Below are positions 8,127 through 16,388 of a stretch of DNA of 59,286 nucleotides, piece after piece; position 1 is the stretch's first letter, and each line of letters starts with the position of its first letter. The notes beneath the pieces are model-generated. The model had not been told where the DNA came from. It made no database searches and saw only the letters and a list, made by a program, of their open reading frames with translations. The position numbers were made by a program, and so were the translations under genes. The stretch is from Methylotenera sp. (lineage in GTDB: Bacteria > Pseudomonadota > Gammaproteobacteria > Burkholderiales > Methylophilaceae): contig SYKG01000014.1 in NCBI GenBank assembly GCA_005797835.1, positions 1-59,286 on the forward strand, written 5' to 3'.

Positions 8127-9668
8127 ATGTTAAAAAAACCTGTGTTACTCATTATTTTAGATGGCTTCGGTCACCGAGATGATGAAGATCATAATGCAAT
8201 TAAAAATGCAAAGATGCCACATTGGAATAGTTTATGGAATAAATATGCTCATAGCTTTATTAATGCCTCTGAGGAATTTGTAGGTTTACCTCGAGGTCAG
8301 ATGGGTAATTCAGAAGTCGGTCATTTAAGTATGGGTTCTGGTCGTATTATTCAGCAAGATCTCGAAAGAATTAACACGAGCATTGTGTCAGGTGATTTTT
8401 TTCAGAACATAAATCTCTTAAACGCATTTAAATCATTAAAAGAAAACAACGCAGCCTTACATCTTTTAGGACTTTTTTCTGATGGTGGCGTCCATAGTCA
8501 TTTAAATCACTTCTATGCCATGCTAAAACTCGCAAAGCAATGTAATTTAAAAAATGTTTACATTCATCCCTTCTTGGATGGTCGAGATACTCCACCTAAA
8601 AGTGCTTTATATTTCATTGATCAACTCGAATCTCATTTAAAAAAAATAGGCATTGGAAAAATTGCCTCCATATCAGGTCGCTACTATGCAATGGATCGAG
8701 ATAAACGTTGGCCTCGCGTTGAATTGGCTTATAACGCATTAACAATCGGATCTCCTATTCATGTTGAAAATGCAATTGATGCAATTCATCACGGATATCA
8801 AAGAGAAGAAACGGATGAATTTATTAAGCCCACATCCGTTTATGATAAGAATCAGAAAGTCATCACTATTAAAGATGGTGATGCAGTCGTCTTTCTAAAT
8901 TTCCGATCGGATCGTGCACGACAAATTACAGATGCTTTTCTGCAAGAGGGCTTTAATGATTTCAAACGCCGAGAGAAAATTAATATTAGTCACTATTTTA
9001 CTTTGACTCAATATGATCAGAATAACAAAAAAACATTACCTATTTTTAAACCAATATCGGTGAATAATTCATTTGGTGAATATATTTCAAAATTGGGCTT
9101 AAAACAGCTACGAATTGCAGAAACTGAAAAATATCCTCATGTCACATTTTTTTTCAATGGTGGTAATGAAACTCTCTATGTAGGTGAAGATCGTATTTTA
9201 GTTCCCTCTCCTAACGTTGCCACTTATGATTTAAAACCTGAAATGAGCGCATTTGAAGTAACACAAAAATTAGTTGATGCCATCCAAAGTAAAAAATATC
9301 ATGCCATCATATGTAATTTTGCGAACGCCGATATGGTAGGTCATACGGGAAATCTTAATGCAGCGATTCAAGCTATGGAAGCACTTGATATATGTATTAG
9401 TAAAGTAGTAAATGCGATGGAATCGATTGGTGGTGAAATAATTATTACCGCAGACCATGGTAATGCAGAACTTATGAAAGATTATAAAAATAAACAAGCT
9501 CATACACAACATACTACAAATTTGGTACCTTTCCTATATATAGGGCGAAAATCGATGATTAAACCCAATGGAAAACTATCTGATATCGCCCCTACTATGC
9601 TTCACCTCATGGGAGAGAAACAACCATCCGAGATGACAGGACAAAATTTAATTCAATGGGATGAATAA
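8127..9668 (+). CDS. gpmI: 2,3-bisphosphoglycerate-independent phosphoglycerate mutase
   Basis: GpmI is the cofactor-independent, metal-dependent enzyme interconverting 3- and 2-phosphoglycerate. The 513-residue protein has the alkaline-phosphatase-superfamily metal site ILDGFG (Asp12) and the phosphorylated serine Ser62 in MGNSEVGHL. Also present are DGRDTPPKSA, FRSDRARQI, NFANADMVGHTG and ITADHGNAE. It is full length. Its end overlaps the EnvC-type gene by 8 bases, an arrangement common in proteobacteria. Confidence 0.97.
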   Translation: MLKKPVLLIILDGFGHRDDEDHNAIKNAKMPHWNSLWNKYAHSFINASEEFVGLPRGQMGNSEVGHLSMGSGRIIQQDLERINTSIVSGDFFQNINLLNAFKSLKENNAALHLLGLFSDGGVHSHLNHFYAMLKLAKQCNLKNVYIHPFLDGRDTPPKSALYFIDQLESHLKKIGIGKIASISGRYYAMDRDKRWPRVELAYNALTIGSPIHVENAIDAIHHGYQREETDEFIKPTSVYDKNQKVITIKDGDAVVFLNFRSDRARQITDAFLQEGFNDFKRREKINISHYFTLTQYDQNNKKTLPIFKPISVNNSFGEYISKLGLKQLRIAETEKYPHVTFFFNGGNETLYVGEDRILVPSPNVATYDLKPEMSAFEVTQKLVDAIQSKKYHAIICNFANADMVGHTGNLNAAIQAMEALDICISKVVNAMESIGGEIIITADHGNAELMKDYKNKQAHTQHTTNLVPFLYIGRKSMIKPNGKLSDIAPTMLHLMGEKQPSEMTGQNLIQWDE

Positions 9669-10896
9669 AGTAAAAAATATTTTATTAAATTTTTTAATTC
9701 AATGCATCTTCATATCTCTTTTATTTTTATCTAATGGAGCTTTGTCTGCAACTAAAGTTGATCTGGCTAAAGAAAAATTAAATACTGTTCAAGAAAAAAT
9801 TGATAAACTAAAAAAAGAATTAAGTGGGACGCAAAAAGCTCAAGAAGATGCTACGGACCAATTAAGAAAAAGTGAAAAACAGATTAGTGATACTAATCGA
9901 GCACTCTACGAGATGTCTATTCAGCAAAAGAAAAATTACGCGAAGCTTCAAGAACTTAACGCTCAATCCGACTCAGTCGAATCTCAAGTTGACTTACAGA
10001 AAAAAATATTGAGTGAACAAGTCTACCGACAATATCTTCACGGAGATCCTAGCTATCTACAAATGATTATTCAGTCTGAAAATCCGAGTGTTGTTGTAAG
10101 GAATATTCAATACTATTCTTATGTCGCTAAAGCTCGAGCTAAAAGTATTTATGACATGCAAGGCAATTTAAAAAAACTTGAAGCATATAGTTTCGAAACT
10201 AGTTTGAAACTAAAAGAAATTTCGAGCTTGAAACAAAAGGAGGAATTCAAACAAACAGAGCTCCAATTACAAAAGAAAAACCGGGCGAAGCTTATCGCAA
10301 GTTTATTATCAAAGATAAAGGAGCAAAGCAATGAAATTCAAAAATTAATTCGAGACGAGAAAAGTCTCACCGAACTTGTCGACCGTTTAGCAAGATTACC
10401 TTCAGCTCCCATTCCTTCAAAACAAGAAGGTAAAACATCTTCAAAAACACCTATTATGCGCAATGAGAGTATCCCTACAGAAACATTTTCAGGTCAAAAA
10501 TTTGAAACATTACGTGGTAAATTAAGCTTGCCCGTCAAAGGAGATGTAATTAATCGATTCGGTTCACCGCGTGAAGATACTGGCTTATCTTGGAAAGGTT
10601 TATTTATTAAATCGAATGAAGGTAATGAAGTTAAATCTATTGCGACAGGTCGCGTGATCTTTGCAGATTGGCTTCGGGGCTTTGGTAATCTTATTATTGT
10701 GGATCATGGCGAAGGCTATATGAGCCTATATGGTAATAATCAATCGACGATTAAAAAAACAGGTGAAATTGTTGGTGGTGGCGATGTGATTGCTTTAGTT
10801 GGCAATACAGGTGGCAATGAATCAAATGGTCTTTACTTTGAATTAAGAAAACTCAGTAGACCTTTTGACCCCCTTTCCTGGACTGCAATAAAATAA
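9661..10896 (+). CDS. envC: murein hydrolase activator EnvC family protein
   Basis: This is a periplasmic coiled-coil protein that activates septal amidases during cell separation. It has 411 residues: a signal peptide (about 1-29, ending ALSA), a Lys/Glu-rich coiled coil from about 30 to 245, a Ser/Pro/Thr linker, and a C-terminal LytM (M23) domain from about 285. The LytM domain lacks zinc ligands: the HxxxD position reads GLFIKSNEG and the HxH position reads GLYFELRK. This matches the degenerate, non-catalytic EnvC class. It overlaps gpmI by 8 bases and is probably co-transcribed with it. Confidence 0.9.
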   Translation: MNKVKNILLNFLIQCIFISLLFLSNGALSATKVDLAKEKLNTVQEKIDKLKKELSGTQKAQEDATDQLRKSEKQISDTNRALYEMSIQQKKNYAKLQELNAQSDSVESQVDLQKKILSEQVYRQYLHGDPSYLQMIIQSENPSVVVRNIQYYSYVAKARAKSIYDMQGNLKKLEAYSFETSLKLKEISSLKQKEEFKQTELQLQKKNRAKLIASLLSKIKEQSNEIQKLIRDEKSLTELVDRLARLPSAPIPSKQEGKTSSKTPIMRNESIPTETFSGQKFETLRGKLSLPVKGDVINRFGSPREDTGLSWKGLFIKSNEGNEVKSIATGRVIFADWLRGFGNLIIVDHGEGYMSLYGNNQSTIKKTGEIVGGGDVIALVGNTGGNESNGLYFELRKLSRPFDPLSWTAIK

Positions 10897-10897
10897 C

Positions 10898-11317
10898 TTA
10901 TTCACCAATCACATGCATTAAGATGCGACGCTCGTGTGATTGATAACGATGTTCGAACAAAAAAATACCCTGCCATTGGCCTAAGGCAACTTTACCTTGC
11001 TTAATTGGTATCGAAAGACTTGTTTGCGTTAGAGCAGTTCTAATGTGCGCTGGCATATCATCTGGTCCTTCTGCTGTGTGGATAAATAATGGATCCCCAT
11101 CAGGCACCAAACGCTCAAAGAAGCTTTCCAGATCAACTAAAACATCGGGATCATAATTTTCGTTAATAAGCAGGCTCGCTGAAGTATGTTGAACATAGAG
11201 AGTTAGTAAGCCTTCTTTAAAATCTGATTGATCTACCCAATCCAAAACTTTTTGGGTGACATCATAAAAATGGCGACCAGAAGTTTGGATCGCCAATGTT
11301 TGACTAGCCTGTTTCAT
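10898..11317 (-). CDS. YjbQ / UPF0047 family protein
   Basis: A small, widely conserved protein of about 139 residues. Family signatures are LTLYVQHTSASLLINEN, FFERLVPDGDP, TAEGPDDMPAHIRTALT and GTWQGIFLFEHR-like GQWQGIFLFEHR. Family members have been linked to weak thiamine-phosphate synthase activity, but the physiological role is uncertain. The frame could open at a TTG two codons earlier; ATG 11317 is preferred. It converges on the EnvC gene with one intervening base. Confidence 0.85.
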   Translation of the reverse strand: MKQASQTLAIQTSGRHFYDVTQKVLDWVDQSDFKEGLLTLYVQHTSASLLINENYDPDVLVDLESFFERLVPDGDPLFIHTAEGPDDMPAHIRTALTQTSLSIPIKQGKVALGQWQGIFLFEHRYQSHERRILMHVIGE

Positions 11318-11500
11318 GAGCAAGACTTTATTTAAACTTTATTAAATTTAAGTTTACCTTAAACGCTATCAATTTTAATTTTATCTTTTGCCATAAAACG
11401 GACCACTAAAATTTATCTTAGCAAGAGAATTATCAGTTCAGATTGAATTGATTTCTTTTGATATGGCGATCAATTGACAAATTTCGATCATCTTATAAAA

Positions 11501-11962
11501 TTATTTTTTAAGCCATACATCAAGAAATGAGTTAGAGATTTTCCCACTTAAAGGAGTGACTTGGTGTGCCGCATCATAAAAGTATGTTCTAGGGAGCTCA
11601 CCGTACCAGGCTGGATCAATGCTATATCTAAGTCTATCTTCATCAACTTCTGCATATTGGTATTGTTCGTGCTTTGGCAGATTAGCCTGACTTAAAATTC
11701 TTTCAGCTTTTTTAGCGGACTCTTTTGCATCTACACATACTGTGATTAATTTAACATTTGTATTTTTACTAAGAGCTTTGCCAAGCTTTTTAAGATCGTC
11801 TATACAATAAGGGCAATCAATCGACCAAAAAGAAATAATTAAAGGTTGATCAATATATCTTTTTTCAATAACTTTACGCGTGTTCATATCAAATGGCATA
11901 AAGTCATACGCAAAGCAAAGGTTAGAGAAAAACAAAAAGAATAAAAAGATCTTTAATTTCAT
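11501..11962 (-). CDS. exported thioredoxin-like (TlpA-type) protein
   Basis: This 153-residue protein has a signal peptide (about 1-18, ending CFA) and a compact thioredoxin fold. The redox motif is Cys50-Pro-Tyr-Cys53 in SFWSIDCPYC, and the cis-proline region is GELPRTYFYD. It is the last gene of a minus-strand cluster with a DUF2946 protein, a TonB-dependent receptor and a Cys/His-bearing Asp-box protein. I infer that it keeps periplasmic cysteines of that system reduced; the Asp-box partner 6 bases upstream carries a CxCC motif. The substrate is not shown by sequence. Confidence 0.8.
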   Translation of the reverse strand: MKLKIFLFFLFFSNLCFAYDFMPFDMNTRKVIEKRYIDQPLIISFWSIDCPYCIDDLKKLGKALSKNTNVKLITVCVDAKESAKKAERILSQANLPKHEQYQYAEVDEDRLRYSIDPAWYGELPRTYFYDAAHQVTPLSGKISNSFLDVWLKK

Positions 11963-11968
11963 AAAAAT

Positions 11969-13165
11969 TTATTCAAGAGCTATTAATTGATAGCCATCTT
12001 TAATGGTATTCCAAGAAAGAAACGCTTTGTTATTAAATTGAATGAGCTCAGGATAGTCTGAGGCCCCTTCAGTCTTTTTGATTTTTTTAGCTTCTAGCCA
12101 ATTTTTTCCGCCATCTTCTGAAATAGCTAAAACAATATAATTGCCCGATGCATTGATCTCTTTCCAGGCTAGATAAACTTTTTCATTGATACTCAGAAGT
12201 GATGGATGGCCTGCCTGAAAGTTAGCATTTCCAAACCTTTTAGCGGGTGAGCTTACCCAAGCATCGCCATCGATTCGCCCATAAAATAAACCTGCTTTCC
12301 CTCCCCCATCAAACCAAGCCATATGATATCCCCAGTCACCTCCTCTAGATATTGCAGGGCCGTGATGAGGACATACGTCAATTTTCCAACCACCGAAAGT
12401 GGCTCTATTGACAAGGATATTATCGCTCATATCAATCTTAGCTACTGCATGATCTCTAATACCTCCATCATAAAGCTGCCGCCACATAGCAATAATGTTT
12501 CCTCTACTATCATTAGTTAAACCAATTCTGCAGCATTCACAACTGCTATCAACAATTTTTTTCTCAATTTTAAATGATTCGCCAAAATTTTCTGAAACAG
12601 CATAATACACGGCAGCACCTTTATATTCCTTTTCTTTATTTTGAAGTTTGGCTTTTTCTAAATCGCGTTTGTCTACCCATACTACAAAAATTCGCCCGGC
12701 TTTATTTACATTAATAGCATCAAAACGATGTGTAATTTCTGACTTATCTTGATGAACAATCTGAGGCAATTCAAAAGTTTTGCCATGATCTTTTGATCTT
12801 GAAAACCATATATAGCCAGTGTATGGCTTGGAAAGCGTTTGAGTCCAAGTGACATAAATATTCCCCTCAGGGCCAATAGCAATTTTAGGTTTTGCGTCTC
12901 CTGATGTTCCTATTTTATGAAGTTCAGTATTTACATTTATAGATTTCGAGAAATTAAGTCCTTGATCATTTGATGAGTCAACAATAACAAATCCCTGCTG
13001 CTCTCTCACTCGCCATAAAGCTCCTAACTTATCAAATGAGGCCGAAGCGACAACCGAAGGGCCATGACTATGACCCTCATGAGAAAAACTCGTCTCACAG
13101 AATAAAATCAATAGTAAAAATATTATTTTTTTAAAAAACTTAATAATCAAATTTAATTTGCGCAT
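11969..13165 (-). CDS. exported Asp-box (BNR) beta-propeller protein with His/Cys motifs
   Basis: From ATG 13165 it has 398 residues. A signal peptide (about 1-28) precedes a mature N-terminus that begins HEGHSHG, a likely metal-binding segment. Asp-box repeats include SRSKDHGKTF (122-131) and AISEDGGKNW (347-356), with weaker copies near 64 and 190, giving a sialidase-like propeller fold. Unusual are CECC at 209-212 and CPHHG at 265-269. Sialidase catalytic residues (arginine triad, FRIP) were not seen, so the 'sialidase' name would mislead. It starts 26 bases inside the TonB receptor gene. A metal-binding or Cys-dependent role is inferred. Confidence 0.75.
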   Translation of the reverse strand: MRKLNLIIKFFKKIIFLLLILFCETSFSHEGHSHGPSVVASASFDKLGALWRVREQQGFVIVDSSNDQGLNFSKSINVNTELHKIGTSGDAKPKIAIGPEGNIYVTWTQTLSKPYTGYIWFSRSKDHGKTFELPQIVHQDKSEITHRFDAINVNKAGRIFVVWVDKRDLEKAKLQNKEKEYKGAAVYYAVSENFGESFKIEKKIVDSSCECCRIGLTNDSRGNIIAMWRQLYDGGIRDHAVAKIDMSDNILVNRATFGGWKIDVCPHHGPAISRGGDWGYHMAWFDGGGKAGLFYGRIDGDAWVSSPAKRFGNANFQAGHPSLLSINEKVYLAWKEINASGNYIVLAISEDGGKNWLEAKKIKKTEGASDYPELIQFNNKAFLSWNTIKDGYQLIALE

Positions 13166-15416
13166 AGCCTGTTCTTTGAGAAAGTGGATGATGAACATAA
13201 GCCTGATCATTAAAAATATTATCTACTCCCAGCGAAGCTGTCCATCGGTCTTTAAATTTATAATTTGCCTTAGCATCTACAAATAGTAATCGGCTAGCGC
13301 CTGAATATGTCTCTAGATTTGTATCTGAATTATCCAATTGTATAAATTGACGTCCACTATATCTTGAAGCTAAACTCATTGTGAAATCTTCACTTACTCT
13401 ATAAGTTGCTAAAGCTTTATAAAGCTGTCTTGGGATACGGGGCACTTTTTTATTAATATACGAAGGTGCTGCATCATTTTTCAAAATCTCTGAATCAGTT
13501 AAAGTTGCGTTAGCCATCAAATCAAGTTTAGGGACAATTACATTTTGCCATTCAGTTGCTAATTCAATGCCATGTATTCTGACATGGTCTACATTCTGAA
13601 CATATGAAGTTGAACCCCCAACTGGTGAAAGGTTTGTTTGAGAGATTAATGCGTCATACCTATCCTCTCTAAAAAGACTAGCCCTCGCAAGGCCATTCAC
13701 AAAACGACGTTCTGCAGTGATTTCGCTAGAATAAATCTCTTCAGGCTTTAAATTAGGATTATTCTCAACAATGCTGCAGCCTGATCGACACATATCTGGG
13801 ATTAGCTGTTGGAATAGCTCTGTGACAGTTGGAAATCGGTATGCCTTGCCAAAGGCAGTTCGAAAACCCCAAGCTGGTATAGGTTCAAAACTTAATGATA
13901 CCTTGGGGGAAAACGTATTTATTGATCTATCCTCATATCTCGCAATACTTGAAGTATTTTGGTTTACTCCATCATAAGCTTCATAATGCTCTTGTCGACC
14001 TCCTAATGTGAGAGCCCACTCTGGTGATATTTGCCATTTATCTTGAACATAAACTGCATGAGTTTTTGTATTGCCGGAAGATAAGGAAGTAAAAGCTCCT
14101 TTTTGTGAGCCCATCCAATCATTAGATACATTTACTGTCTGCCTTAAATGGTAATAATCTAAGTGATAACCTAGATCAATTGTATGATCTTTTGGACGCA
14201 AAGTGACGCGACTATCAAATACTGTCCAACCCGTACCTGAAAGGTCCGTAATCTGCCCTGTTTTTGTAATATAAGGATTAGTGTTTGAAGTTTCAGTTAA
14301 ATTTGATCGATTACTCAAGTCCTTAGAGTAATCATAATCAGATAGTGTCATTTGCCAATTAAAAAAACCTTTATCATTAGATTTAAAATCAATCGATTGC
14401 ATCACGTGAAACGCTTCTGCCTGAGCTGGATTCATTCTTGCTAAACTATATTTTTTATTATTAAAGTTCACATCTCCACCATAAATTAAATTGCCGTCGT
14501 TATCCTTAATATAACTTTGTACATTCTGTCTACTATCAAGATCCCATAAACCAATCGTATATGTGAGTTTGGATTGATTTAAGAATTCATATTGACCTTT
14601 AAATTTTCCATTTGTCTGAATAGAAGTGTCGATTGCTGTTGCACCAAAAACAACTCTATCCTGATTTGAAATGCCTTTATCCTGATAAGCGCCTGTCACC
14701 GGAGTTGCGCCTCCTGCTGCAGTTGAACTGAGATTGGCAACCGAAAAATCAAGGGGCTGTGCCGTATTTTCGAGTCTATTCATACTCGCCCAAAAACTGA
14801 AATCATTGACTTTATTACCTATAGAAAAAAATTCGCGGTTACCAATCTTGGTTTGATCTGTGCCATAAAGTTTAAAATTTTGGATAAAACTTTGCACTCC
14901 AGCATGAGCTTCTAATCTTTCAGGCATGCGAGTTTCGATATTGATCACTCCCCCCATTGAATTTCCAGCATAAAGTGAAGAAAAAGGCCCATACATCATA
15001 CTTATCCTTTGAATTTCTTCCGGATTTACCATGCCCCATCTTGGAGGGTATGAAAATGAATTCCCAAGTAAATTAGATAAAAGGACGCCATCTGCATAAA
15101 GCATGCTTTGTGCACTAGATATGCTTCCTATAGTTCTTGACGAAATAATACCGTTTCTATCTCCAATAGACCTCTCCCTCACTTGAATGCTGGGTAAGTA
15201 TTTTAAAGTTTGGGCAGGCGTTGCAGCGTTAACACTCTCTTCAATTTGCCTTTTGTCATAAGTTTCAACGGTAGCCGGAAATTTCATGATGCGGCTATCG
15301 ACAAAAGAATCTTTGACTTTAATAGTGCCAGTCACTAAATCAGCCGTCTCTCCAGACAAAGCTGATGGCAAAACAATTAAATATAAAATAGCAGGAATAA
15401 TTTTTTTTAAAATCAT
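13140..15416 (-). CDS. TonB-dependent outer-membrane receptor
   Basis: The 758-residue protein has a signal peptide (about 1-22, ending ALSG), an N-terminal plug and a 22-strand-type barrel. Plug motifs are ATPAQTLKYLPSIQVRER near 63-80, then ADGVLL, and PEEIQRISMMYGPFSSLYAGNSMGG near 135-155. C-terminal barrel strands end GYAQIKFDY with a terminal aromatic residue, as required for outer-membrane insertion. The substrate cannot be read from sequence alone. The DUF2946 neighbour, a family often found beside copper receptors, favours copper or another metal over a siderophore. It is followed with overlap by the Asp-box gene. Confidence 0.9.
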   Translation of the reverse strand: MILKKIIPAILYLIVLPSALSGETADLVTGTIKVKDSFVDSRIMKFPATVETYDKRQIEESVNAATPAQTLKYLPSIQVRERSIGDRNGIISSRTIGSISSAQSMLYADGVLLSNLLGNSFSYPPRWGMVNPEEIQRISMMYGPFSSLYAGNSMGGVINIETRMPERLEAHAGVQSFIQNFKLYGTDQTKIGNREFFSIGNKVNDFSFWASMNRLENTAQPLDFSVANLSSTAAGGATPVTGAYQDKGISNQDRVVFGATAIDTSIQTNGKFKGQYEFLNQSKLTYTIGLWDLDSRQNVQSYIKDNDGNLIYGGDVNFNNKKYSLARMNPAQAEAFHVMQSIDFKSNDKGFFNWQMTLSDYDYSKDLSNRSNLTETSNTNPYITKTGQITDLSGTGWTVFDSRVTLRPKDHTIDLGYHLDYYHLRQTVNVSNDWMGSQKGAFTSLSSGNTKTHAVYVQDKWQISPEWALTLGGRQEHYEAYDGVNQNTSSIARYEDRSINTFSPKVSLSFEPIPAWGFRTAFGKAYRFPTVTELFQQLIPDMCRSGCSIVENNPNLKPEEIYSSEITAERRFVNGLARASLFREDRYDALISQTNLSPVGGSTSYVQNVDHVRIHGIELATEWQNVIVPKLDLMANATLTDSEILKNDAAPSYINKKVPRIPRQLYKALATYRVSEDFTMSLASRYSGRQFIQLDNSDTNLETYSGASRLLFVDAKANYKFKDRWTASLGVDNIFNDQAYVHHPLSQRTGYAQIKFDY

Positions 15417-15484
15417 TTAATCAATTTCGTAAAATAGAAAAAAATTGTGCAAATTTATGCACAAATGATGTATTACTAGATAGA

Positions 15485-15862
15485 TTAAATAGCGGGTGGG
15501 GCTTGAGGAGGGTGAGAGGATCTAAAGTAGGACTGAAGTATTGGAGATTCATATTCTAGGAAAAATTTCGCAGCGCTAGGAATTAAAGTCAATCCTAATT
15601 GGATATCGCGTTCTGGTAAATAATTCTTGTCTGAAGCTGTCGAACAATAAGCACAATGAGTCAAATTAATATTTGCATGATTTTTATCTGGATTCTGATT
15701 TTGCGTCGAAACAAACTTAACGCCTTGCGAAGTACAAATTTTCTCTAAATTATCAAGATTATTTTGTGACTCAATTGCGTGCGAAATTAATGGCATAAAG
15801 GATGTTAAAAGTATTGCAAAAATCGCAATCCAACTTCCTATTTTTTTATATGTATTTTTCAT
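15485..15862 (-). CDS. DUF2946-type small exported protein
   Basis: This 125-residue protein has a signal peptide (about 1-28) with mature Cys43. Its motif HCAYC (His69, Cys70, Cys73) resembles the conserved H-C-x-x-C of DUF2946 proteins. The C-terminal SSHPPQAPPAI matches the proline-rich end common in that family. DUF2946 genes often sit next to copper-related TonB receptors, and here the receptor lies 68 bases downstream on the same strand. A small periplasmic metal-binding protein is the likely role (inference). Confidence 0.7.
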   Translation of the reverse strand: MKNTYKKIGSWIAIFAILLTSFMPLISHAIESQNNLDNLEKICTSQGVKFVSTQNQNPDKNHANINLTHCAYCSTASDKNYLPERDIQLGLTLIPSAAKFFLEYESPILQSYFRSSHPPQAPPAI

Positions 15863-15920
15863 ATTCTATAAGCTTAGTAAGAATTGCCAGTTTAACTCAA
15901 TTTCTTTTTCACGGGCATGA

Positions 15921-16388
15921 TTAACTTAATAAAGGTTTTTTGTTTTTAAATGCATCATAAAGAATTAAAGCGACACCGGTCGAAATAAAACTATCTGCCA
16001 CATTAAATGCTGGCCAATAAAGTCCTTCATAGTGAAGATAAATGAAATCGATGACAAAACCATAATAGCTTCTGTCACACAAGTTGCCTGCGGCACCACC
16101 AAGAATAAAAGAAAGTGCTAAACACAATAGTGGCTGTTTTAACCGCTGATGAATTAATCGGGTAATGATAAAAATTGCGGCAAATGAAATACTTATAAAG
16201 AAATATCTCTGCCAGCCGGAGGCTTCACTCAAAAAGCTAAAGGCGGCTCCTGTATTTTGAAAATGTACAATATTAAGAAACGAGTTCACCACTAAAGCAC
16301 TTCCCAAATCTAAGTGATTAAATATCCATTGTTTGGATATGAGATCCAGAATAACAATCGATAAAGCAATCGAAATATATTTACGCAT
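15921..16388 (-). CDS. lspA: lipoprotein signal peptidase (signal peptidase II)
   Basis: LspA is an inner-membrane aspartyl protease that cleaves prolipoprotein signal peptides. The 155-residue protein has four membrane spans. It also has NTGAAFSF (45-52), [10 protein letters not shown] (97-106), catalytic Asp114 in FVIDFI, and catalytic Asp132 in FNVADSFI. It starts 8 bases before ileS ends. The order murJ-ribF-ileS-lspA is a classic proteobacterial operon. Confidence 0.96.
   Translation of the reverse strand: MRKYISIALSIVILDLISKQWIFNHLDLGSALVVNSFLNIVHFQNTGAAFSFLSEASGWQRYFFISISFAAIFIITRLIHQRLKQPLLCLALSFILGGAAGNLCDRSYYGFVIDFIYLHYEGLYWPAFNVADSFISTGVALILYDAFKNKKPLLS

Noticed and set aside
11969-13165. 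Annotation as exo-alpha-sialidase
   Set aside because: Only the Asp-box repeats match. Catalytic residues were not seen and the neighbours point to metal or redox function.
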